From: Larix sibirica
Taxonomy: Eukaryota; Streptophyta; Pinopsida; Pinales; Pinaceae
Length of the DNA: 14,144 bases
NCBI GenBank assembly: GCA_004151065.3
Contig: NWUY0300102239.1
Span: 8,249-22,392 of the forward strand
Direction of reading: 5' to 3'
The notes below the pieces were generated by a model. The model was not told where the DNA came from. It worked only from the letters and a program-made list of their open reading frames with translations, and ran no database searches. Below, piece after piece: positions 7,257 to 14,144 of this stretch; positions within the stretch are counted from its first letter, which is position 1, and each line of letters opens with the position of its first letter. Made by a program: the position numbers and the translations under genes.

Positions 7257-10079
7257 CATAACATAACCTTCAATATGAAGATCATATAAAAAAAAACTTT
7301 CAATTTACATATGCAATGACAATATTTGACATTTCTCTAGCCAACATAAAACAAACTTTTAGTCTTTGAAGGCATAGCCTAGATAAACATTCCTTTATAC
7401 AATACAACACAAATTCAAGTTCTTCACTCAAGGAAAATCTAGGGAGTGATAATGTACCTCATCATACATTTTCATGACTATGTCAATTAAGCATAATTGG
7501 CATCATACCTTCAATAATCCATAAGAAATTAGACTACATTTTAACTTTGCCTTATAGGCCTATCCATATCCCATCTTAATAGTCACATAACATATCACAC
7601 ACTTTAGGTTTTGATTTCTACTCAAGAGGCTAGATTTAGGGTTTTTAAGGTTAATTATCACAATCTCATGCATGAAACACTTCATTCCTTGATTATAAGA
7701 GCGCAACATTGTTCATGGAGATTATGACATCATTTAAAACAGATTATTTCACCTACAAGCCCCTTGCCTCATTGTTTTCACATTCATGACTATTTATATG
7801 GATCTCAAGAACCTTAAAGGCGCATGACACTAACCTTGAATAAAGCATGTCAACATTCATCATATACGATAGAAAATAATTCAAAACTCTCATTCAATCC
7901 ATCCGAAATAGGTAAAACTTAACTAAGAACTATATTCTCATATGTTCAAGGAAGTAGATAGGATTGATCCTTTTATCTCTTTAAGGAGATCAATTGCAAT
8001 TGCAAAAAATGTTACAAGTTAATCTTAAATAGAGAAAACATCTCCTTTAACTCTTTCGAACATCCCCGAACCATTTCAAACTCACATTCATGAACAACAA
8101 CCAAAATTATGAAGATTAGGATTTAAATAACTAATTTTTAAAAATTATGAAAGTTAGGATTTAAATAACTAGTTTTTTTCAAGAGGCTAACGAAGTAATC
8201 TAAGTCAAATATATTTTATTCAAAAACATCATATTACATCTTAAAATCATTCAATAAATGTATCACAACCTTCCATAGGTTTATTACGTTATTCACCCTT
8301 CATTCCAACTCTTTTAACCCCAAAAATTAATCAAAAGTAACTCAAAAAGCCACTACAGGACTTTCCCATGATTGTTCTAAGGAAAAGTGGCGAGCATGAG
8401 GCTTAATTATAGGTTTTGTGAAGAAAATTAGTGAGTATTTCGCTACTTTCATAGTCATGCCTATCCACTTTATATATTGAGAAAAAATATAAATATTTTT
8501 AAATAGATTTCTATACAGTCTTGAATTGCTCAAAACTCAATAATTTTGTCCTTTTAATCCTAGAGTGTCCTCCAATCAAAATTGATCCTTGGGATGAAGA
8601 AGGTAAAGTTGATTCATCTAGGAATCTATTCAAATTATACAAAAGAGTCTTGAAAAATTCTAATTTGCAAAACCTCGGGAAAGTAGATTCAGGAAAGAAG
8701 GCACATTTACAAGAGAAACCTCCAATGCCCCACCCCCGCAACAAGGGAGACTTACCAAGCACTTAATAAAGAATTTCATAGTATTCACAACACCCCATTA
8801 TAAATAATAATTAGATAGTACAATCCTCCTTTCACACAATTTCTTTTGGTAAACAAGTTTCATGCAATAAATTCTAGAACTTTGGGATATGTGTTTGGGA
8901 TATAATTTAGCCAAACTCGGGTTACATCATTTACACAAAATATTCATTCAAAATCTTGTAATGATGGATTCATTTCACTCATCATTATACAATATTAAAT
9001 TTATAAACAAAATGTAGATAAGGTACACTTATCTTTTCTTCCCAACCATATATTATTTTGTTTTAGAATGCCACCCACATGTTGGGATATGAGACCACAC
9101 AAGACAAGAACATTTTCAAAGTTTCCCAAGCCCCTTTTCTCCTCAATAAAATCTTCCAAGATACCATCTGGGAGCAAGTCACTATTAATTCTTTGTTCAA
9201 TATCTCAAGTAGTACAACTCTCAGCACCGATTCCCTTGCCCCATACAACAAGGGAAGCCATCCTTTCTCTACTCTTCAATTGCTTAGGCATGCCCTTCCT
9301 CTCAATGCTCTTTGGTATGGCCAATGTGAGTCAAAGTCACTACCTACTTCTAAATTTCATTGGATGGAGATTTTATGGTTCTTTGGAACTTAAAAAGGAA
9401 AAATATTCATATTCTAAATGGTATCTAGCTTCACTCCAGTGGTGTATAATCTGACTTAGAAACCCTTATTTCCTCTCTCCATGGTTCGTATGAGAGTTGG
9501 GATGAGTTTTATTCCTCCAACCCCTTCTTTTCTCTTCACAAACTCTCTTTTTCCCAAGCTCTCCTCTCCCAATTTGAATTTGTAAGAATGATTGAGTGAA
9601 TGGGTGAGCGAGAGGAGTCTTTCATCCTCCCCTTTCTTGGTTCCCCAGAGGTAGGAGGTAGTTATTACAAAATAGGATCTAACCACTTTAGCATAGGATT
9701 ACTAAGCTCCCATATTCATATTTCCCCTTCCATTAAACTAGGCTCCTACTCCAATTTAACACACACTTGAGGATAAATGGAAATAAGACAATTAAATAAA
9801 CAAGGCTTATGGATAGGGTAAAATATCATCATAAAGAATAGGTCATTCCCCCCCTTATGCCCCCTTACCTCCCCCCCTCTAGTGGACTCATATCCCCATC
9901 AATGTCCTTCCCACCCGTCAACCTTGGAAAATTTCATTAACATTGAAATGATCCATGCTTTTTAGTGTTCATAATCACCATGAAAACTACCTCATGGTGT
10001 GAGAAACACATAGTAAATGAAAATCATAGTTACAATATTAACAATATCAAGTTTAAAGGTGCGAGAATAGGGTATTATA
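7257..10079 (-). repeat. 5' LTR of the element (LTR B, ~2.8 kb)
   Basis: Homologous to 2931-6001. The outer end at 10079 is set by the AGCAT duplication. The inner end is placed where alignment to the start of LTR A begins: catAAcataaccttcaatatgaa here against tgtAGcataccttcacatgaa there. The edge is uncertain by some 15 bp, and TGTTATACCC at 6873 is an alternative that would make it 3207 bp. Compared with LTR A it lacks about 140 bp near 8447-8480 and has its own 38-bp tandem duplication. A 128-codon plus-strand ORF at 9068-9454 is not kept in LTR A, where the equivalent stretch (about 4980-5375) has indels, so it is not counted as a gene. Confidence 0.75.
8103..8177. repeat. 38-bp tandem duplication in LTR B
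   Basis: aaaattatgaagattaggat and the following bases to ctaattttt (8103-8139) recur after one base at 8141-8177 with a few changes (aaagttagg, ctagttttt). LTR A has a single equivalent near 3826-3870, so this duplication is private to LTR B. Confidence 0.85.
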
Positions 10080-10084
10080 AGCAT
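10080..10084. repeat. Target site duplication, right copy (AGCAT)
   Basis: Second copy of the AGCAT found at 2926-2930, directly after the element end gggtattata. The array text resumes here as agcattactcatgacctaag, in step with the unit consensus aagcctcattcaaggcctaag. Confidence 0.75.
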
Positions 10085-11690
10085 TACTCATGACCTAAGT
10101 AACTTGTTTTCATTTCTTGACCATTTTTAAGGCCCCAAACTCATATGTGGTGTATAAAACCACCTAATGGTGGTCATAATCCGAAGAGAGGCCAAAGAAC
10201 ACCTACACAAGTCATGTATGGTGGTTCTATGCCTTGTCCATGGCCATTGAACCTAAGAAGCCTCATTCAAGGCCCAAGGCCCTTGATTTCATTATTAAAT
10301 TACTACCAAGGCCCCAACATTGGTTTGTGGTATGCAATACCTCCTAATGGTTCCCGTTTCATAGATCCCCAATAAAGGTCATGTGTTTTAGTTTGAGGCC
10401 GCTTCCATGGCCATGGATCCTAAGAAGCCTCATTCAAGGCTTAATTCAATTGTTTTCATCCCCTAACAAATGCCAAGGTGCAAACCACCTAGTGGCGTGC
10501 TCATATTCTTTGTGGGAGGCCAAAGATATCCTATAGAGGTCATGCGTGTTGGTTTGAAGCCTCATTCCTAGTTGTAGAGCTTGAAAAGTGTTATTTAGGG
10601 CCTATGGCCCTTGATTTCTTCCATGGGCTATCAACAAATCCCAAGACCACTTCCTAGTTTGCAATATCTCCTAATGATGATCATATTCCTAATTGTGGTC
10701 CAAATATCCCATACAGAGGTCATGTGTGGTGATTGTCGATGTCATTCATGGTTCTCGAGATTAAGAAGCCTCATTCAAGGCATAAGTTACTTGTTTCATC
10801 CCTTGACCATTGCCAATGTTGTGTGACTTACATATGGTGTGCAAAACCAACTAATGGCTCTCATATTCTCAATGGGAGGCCAAATATCACCTACAATAGT
10901 CATGTATGGTGGTTTTAGGCATCATCCATGGTCGTAGAGAATGAGAAGGCCTCATTTGGTGCTTAAGTCACATGTTTTCATCTCACGACCATAATTATGG
11001 CCTTGATAGTCATTTATGGTGTGAAATACCAACCAATGGTGCTCATATTTCTAGTTGGACTCCAAATATCCCCTATACAAGCCATGTGCGGTGGTTGCAA
11101 GGCTTACTCATGGTTGTTGAGTTTGAGAAGCTTTATTTAGGGTCTAAGTCACTTGTTCCCAACCCATGACCATTTTAAAATCGCTAGCCCTATCTAAGGT
11201 GTGCAAAACCATCTGATGGTGATCATATTCCTAGTGTGAGGCCAAAGATTCCATACAAAGGTCACATGATGTGGTTTGAGGCCTTGTTTATGATCCTTGA
11301 GCTTGAGAAGCATTACCCAACTATTGATTTCATTACCCAACCATTGTTAAGGCCTCAGAATCTCTGTGTAAAATATCTCCTAACAATGCTCATACTCCTA
11401 CCATAAGGCCAAAGAACCACTATAGAGGTCATGTGTGATGGTTTGATGCCTTGCTCATTGCTATTGAACCCAAAAATCCTCATTTAAGTCCTAAGGCCCT
11501 TGTTTTCATCCTTGACCATTATCAAGGACCCAACACTATTTAGGGTGTGTTGTACCTCCTAACAATGCTCATATTCTCAGTTGGAGTCCAATGATCCTAG
11601 TATGGGAGGCCAAATATCCCTTGCAAAGGTCATGTGTTGTGTTATGAGGCCTCATCCATGCCATCTAGCTTGTATTTTCTATTGGAGGCC
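10080..11690. repeat. Degenerate ~180-bp tandem array, right block (9 units)
   Basis: Same family as 728-2930. Anchors equivalent to tgtggtgg fall near 10214, 10382, 10543, 10723, 10903, 11085, 11267, 11432 and 11633. Spacings are 168, 161, 180, 180, 182, 182, 165 and 201, less regular than on the left. The 201-bp unit contains an internal duplication of about 21 bp (11575-11595 with 11596-11617: ctcagttggagtccaat against cctagtatgggaggccaaat). Short ORFs such as 10145-10375, 10733-10918 and 10972-11169 translate the same array text (WC..P.NG.H...R recurs) and are artefacts of the repeat. Confidence 0.85.
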
Positions 11691-11874
11691 AAATATCCTT
11701 TACAAAGTTCATAGGAAATACTATTGGGAATATTTAGCAACTTGCAAAGGTCATAGAGAAGACAACTAGACTTTCCCAACCTCAAATATCCCTTACAAAA
11801 TTCATAGGAAATATGACTAGGAATATTTAGTAACTTAGAAATGTCATAGAGGATACAATGACTCTCCCAACCTC
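11691..11874. repeat. 93-bp tandem duplication at the edge of the array
   Basis: A unit starting aaatatccttacaaag (11691-11783) recurs at 11784-11874 at roughly 80% identity, sharing ttcataggaaata, gaatatttag, aacttag/gcaa, gtcatagag and cccaacctc. Its first third (ggccaaatatcc..tacaaag.tcat) matches the part of the 180-bp unit that includes gaggccaaatatcccttgcaaaggtcat, so it probably arose from the last array unit joined to unrelated DNA. On the minus strand 93 bp equals 31 codons, and an ORF of 86 codons (11642-11902) carries two similar 31-residue repeats containing the words KLLNIP and SYE.CKGYL. Confidence 0.8.
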
Positions 11875-11879
11875 CTAAA

Positions 11880-12013
11880 TGTTTGGCTAACCCTCTATGC
11901 ATGTGTTGTATGAGGGTAAGGGTGGGGGTGGAGGATATAATAGAGAAAACATATTATGGGGGTGGGGGAGATAATAGGGAAAACATATCTCTCTATTCTC
12001 TATGTTTGGCTAA
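11880..12013. repeat. Duplicated G-rich block between copies of tgtttggctaa
   Basis: tgtttggctaa occurs at 11880-11890 and 12003-12013. Between them a G-rich word followed by ataatag.gaaaacatat occurs twice, at 11920-11954 and 11960-11988. The plus strand carries runs gggtaagggtggggg (from 11914) and gggggtggggg (from 11958), which could form guanine-rich secondary structure. No coding or RNA gene is visible. Confidence 0.7.
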
Positions 12014-12670
12014 ACCTTGGAATAAAAATTACACTTGCATCTAAAGTTTATCAAACCAATAGAACTCTCATCCAAGGTTTATAAGAGCTTGACAAAGACT
12101 TGAGGAGTTTCAAAAACCCTCAATAAGGTTTATTAAAGGAGTAAGCTAAACTCTAGAAGATTTGCATCTTTCTGGTGCTTTTAACTGAAATCCGGCAATG
12201 TGATTTGTTACTAAAATTGCGATTTTGATTGTTCAATCGAGAATATGTTAATATCAAAGTTAACGAGTTAACGTTTGTTCATATTTTCATAACATTGATA
12301 GTGTGCGGAGAGAGAATATCTGATGTATCACTGTGCGTCAGAGACTATCCAACCATGAACAAACCATGTTCATTTATTGTTGGTGGAGTGTCTACCCTTG
12401 CACAGGAGGAACATGGATCGTCGTAGTAATTCATTGTGCGGTAATCGCAGAGGTATCTGAACGTAGCACTGGGATTCTATGCTTGGAAGATTGATCCATG
12501 GGTAAACAACTTACACCCACAGTGCAGAGGGAACGCATAAACCGCAGCATTGGTTTCTGAGGTATGGCTGTGTGTGTCTGTTCATTACATAGCTGGAGTT
12601 GTTGCACCAGATTTGAACACATGATACTTTTCATTATGATAAAATTACTCAACAAATTTTTGCATGTTCA
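12014..12670. other. Unassigned region with short ORFs only
   Basis: The sequence is of higher complexity and less AT-rich than the LTRs. It contains a 65-codon plus ORF (12229-12426) and a 74-codon minus ORF (12431-12655), neither with a recognisable domain. The minus ORF sits opposite a plus strand with many stops. Nothing identifies either as a gene. The stretch could be an untranslated or intronic part of a gene lying outside the window, a decayed gene, or unrelated repeat DNA. Confidence 0.4.
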
Positions 12671-12671
12671 T

Positions 12672-12680
12672 AGGTAAGTG
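12672..12680 (+). other. Strong match to a plant 5' splice site (AG|GTAAGTG)
   Basis: aggtaagtg fits the plant donor consensus AG/GTAAGT completely. The preceding T-rich text ending ttcatag also resembles an acceptor, so the site can be read either way. Read onward from the gta, one frame gives VSAVVRNVVAQFIEKF before a TGA, which looks protein-like but is short. Splice-like words occur by chance, so this is a pointer, not a gene call. Confidence 0.25.
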
Positions 12681-13046
12681 CGGTTGTTAGAAATGTGGTG
12701 GCTCAGTTTATTGAGAAATTTTGACACATATCCGATATTGCTGCAGCGAGATGGTAGCCATGATCAGCTGAGAAAAGGTACCAAATATTTCAGTGAGAGA
12801 TGCAAGTACAGTGGCAAGCAAAGCACAATAGATTGGAACCACAATAGATTGGAATTTAACTTCTCGGTGCAGAGAGGTGAAGGAAGTGAACATCATAACA
12901 AGCTTTTGAAGATTGCAAGAAACTACTCACTAAACAAAGCACTTGCGTTTGGCGATAGACATGAGAAACTATCTCGACCTTTATTCAAGTTGAATGCCTT
13001 ACGGTTCTGGCAATCTTGTGAAAATGAATTCACCTTTTTCTTATAG
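12678..13046 (+). CDS. Unrecognised 122-codon ORF, doubtful
   Basis: This is the longest ORF outside the repeats. The conceptual product is 122 residues, rich in Leu, Asn, Arg and Lys, with no signal peptide, membrane segment or motif I recognise. A 16-bp direct duplication inside it (cacaatagattggaa at 12824 and at 12840) is not a multiple of three, so the two halves of the ORF were in different frames before it arose. This argues against a conserved protein. The start codon is simply the first ATG after a splice-like site; no plant start context was used. It could be a chance ORF, an exon fragment of a pseudogene, or part of a transposon I cannot identify. Confidence 0.15.
   Translation: MRLLEMWWLSLLRNFDTYPILLQRDGSHDQLRKGTKYFSERCKYSGKQSTIDWNHNRLEFNFSVQRGEGSEHHNKLLKIARNYSLNKALAFGDRHEKLSRPLFKLNALRFWQSCENEFTFFL
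12824..12854. repeat. 16-bp tandem duplication
   Basis: cacaatagattggaac (12824-12839) is followed directly by cacaatagattggaa (12840-12854). The period of 16 would shift any reading frame that crosses it. Confidence 0.9.
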
Positions 13047-13473
13047 AAGCATTGGAATCATTATTTGGAGTAGATGAAATATTTTGTTGATCATTTTTTT
13101 CCAAAATCATTTATATAAGTCGTTAAATTTAAATAATTTGGGTGTAATAGGAAGAGTATATGAGTGCCTTAAATTTATTTCTGCAATAAAAAAATTATGA
13201 TTTAGTCATTTTTTAAATACACGATTTTATAAAAAAATGGAATAAAAAACAGAAAACATTTCTATTTTAAAAATCTAACTTAAACCAATAACCAAAAACT
13301 CTCACCTCAAAACCATTAAAACTATTAAAATGTGATTCACAACCTGAACGGGAAATATCACAACCAAAGCTCCCATCCACCCAATCCACCCAATCTATAC
13401 TCTATTGACATAGTTGAGAAACAATTTATTTTCTTAATAAAAAACCGTTTATTTTTGTTTTAGTAAAGGCGGC
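13047..13473. other. AT-rich non-coding stretch
   Basis: Long A and T runs, several AATAAA-like words on the plus strand (for example near 13185 and 13240) and a short 9-bp tandem (atccaccca, 13376-13395). No ORF of note. The end, tttatttttgttttag at about 13446-13462, resembles an intron acceptor before the more GC-rich text that follows. It would suit an intron or a 3' flank, but nothing proves either. Confidence 0.4.
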
Positions 13474-13554
13474 ATGGGAGGCATAAAGTCTATCGGGAAG
13501 AGTTGCTTCGATCTGGAAGGTCATCCGTCCTCGGTGTATCCTAGCCGTCGTTAG
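13474..13554 (+). CDS. 26-codon open frame of unknown meaning
   Basis: After an acceptor-like T-rich tract, composition shifts to a more GC-rich stretch of about 90 bp. An ATG opens a frame beginning MGGIKSIGKSCFDLEGHP and closing at TAG. It is too short to judge. It is listed because the abrupt change in composition and the upstream TTTTAG look exon-like. There is no homologue that I know of. Confidence 0.1.
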   Translation: MGGIKSIGKSCFDLEGHPSSVYPSRR

Positions 13555-14032
13555 GAGCACTTTGAGGAAAAAGGGTGGGGAGGTTCACAAGGACTCTAAA
13601 TAAAAGAGTAGTTTGATCTGCCCATAGTAATCAACTGTATGGTGAACGCAAAGGTTGGGTTTTTAAGAAGGTTCCACCTTACCATTCGTAAGTGCAGCAC
13701 CCACTAGGTTGGTTGGTTGGGCAATTGGAAACGTTTAATAATTATGACGAATACTGAGTGAAAGTATTGGTATTGGTGCTATGGTGATTATAACTCACTG
13801 GAGAAGAAGAGAGGGCGGAGAGTATTAACAAAGGAGAAACGACTCTTCTCAAACCAGTGGAAGGAATTTCTCATGCTTGGCAAAAACCCATTGTAGTCTT
13901 AGTTGAGACTTAGATCGGTAGACTTCACAATTTTGATATTTTGAGAAGTACTTTGGCTCAAAATTTGAAAACAACAATGGAGGCCATTGAAGCATGCCTG
14001 AACTAATTTGAAGTTTGAAGTTTAATGTATAG
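13555..14032. other. Unassigned intergenic DNA
   Basis: No ORF of note, no RNA gene. It contains a small ggttggttggttggg tandem at about 13709-13723. A segment at 13621-13654 resembles 12422-12455 loosely (24 of 34 positions by eye, both with tagtaat..a and cgca.aggt). Confidence 0.4.
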
Positions 14033-14105
14033 GCTAATTAAGGTGGGTCATCCATTGTTACCTGTTTAGTTATTTGTTGCTAATTACGGTGGGTCATCCA
14101 TTGTT
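14033..14105. repeat. Two 27-bp direct repeats
   Basis: gctaatta(a/c)ggtgggtcat followed by ccattgtt occurs at 14033-14059 and 14079-14105 with one mismatch, separated by 19 bp. The second copy runs straight into the T tract. Confidence 0.9.
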
Positions 14106-14132
14106 TTTTTTTTTTTTTTTTTTTTTTTTTTT
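14104..14132. repeat. Homopolymer tract T29
   Basis: Twenty-nine T in a row. On the minus strand it would be a poly(A) tail of a retrocopy (SINE, LINE or processed transcript) whose body lies beyond the window end. On the plus strand, some plant SINEs end in T-rich tails. The tract may also be a plain slippage product. Confidence 0.8.
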
Positions 14133-14144
14133 CTGAATCTAACA

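Larger units (their letters stand above)
2931..10079 (-). mobile_element. Non-autonomous LTR retrotransposon-like element, gypsy-like, minus strand
   Basis: Two homologous blocks of about 3 kb in direct orientation flank a short interior, and the whole is bounded by AGCAT repeats. The outer ends are TG (2931) and TA (10079), the latter probably CA with a C-to-T change, since the matching inner end at 6001 reads gggtattaca. Orientation is minus: a purine-rich tract on the minus strand sits directly before TGTAATACCCC at 6001, and TGTAATACC with GGTATGCTACA are the expected inverted LTR termini. No gag, protease, reverse transcriptase, RNase H or integrase coding is visible, so any movement would have depended on proteins from another element. 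The structure resembles the class called LARDs (large retrotransposon derivatives), but with an unusually short interior. The gypsy-like assignment rests only on the polypurine tract and adjoining ORF-tail arrangement and is tentative. Confidence 0.78.

Noticed and set aside
8511-8766. Overlapping 83-codon minus and 81-codon plus ORFs
   Set aside because: They are antisense shadows of each other inside the LTR and neither is kept in LTR A.
9068-9454. 128-codon plus-strand ORF, the longest in the window
   Set aside because: It lies antisense inside LTR B, overlaps a second ORF in another frame, and the homologous part of LTR A has indels and no matching frame. No domain is recognisable.
10145-11169. 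Idea that the ~180-bp unit encodes a 60-residue protein repeat (WC..P.NG.H...)
   Set aside because: Unit length varies between 161 and 201 bp on the right and is often not a multiple of three, so the frame breaks between units. The consensus has stops in this frame.
13621-13720. Possible tRNA-derived SINE head
   Set aside because: I could not find convincing A-box and B-box promoter words at the right spacing.

Overview
The window looks like intergenic nuclear DNA from a plant with a large, repeat-rich genome. It is AT-rich, lacks any long open reading frame, has no rRNA or tRNA that I can recognise, and is dominated by old, heavily mutated repeats. The divergence between the two LTRs and their length would fit a gymnosperm such as a conifer. 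That is inference from character only; no diagnostic gene is present.

Layout. 1-727: anonymous AT-rich DNA. 728-2930: left part of a degenerate tandem array with a period close to 180 bp (12 units can be counted). 2931-10079: one long, minus-strand, LTR-retrotransposon-like element. It has two LTRs of about 3.1 and 2.8 kb around a short (about 1.25 kb) non-coding interior, and is flanked by the 5-bp repeat AGCAT. 10080-11690: right part of the same 180-bp array (9 more units). Removing the element plus one AGCAT puts the array back in register (178 bp between neighbouring anchors), so the array was one block before the insertion. 11691-12013: array edge with a 93-bp tandem duplication and a duplicated G-rich block. 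12014-14144: a more complex region of unknown function with a few short ORFs, a strong splice-donor-like site, an AT-rich stretch, and near the end a 27-bp direct repeat running into a tract of 29 T.

No gene can be assigned a function. The history I infer is as follows. A satellite-like array formed and diverged. A non-autonomous gypsy-like element with giant LTRs then inserted on the minus strand. Both LTRs decayed independently to roughly 80% identity in the blocks I aligned by eye, with their own small duplications and indels. I found no convincing new functional system. The best leads are the array itself, the coding-less giant-LTR element, and the unexplained gene-like stretch at 12.2-13.05 kb.
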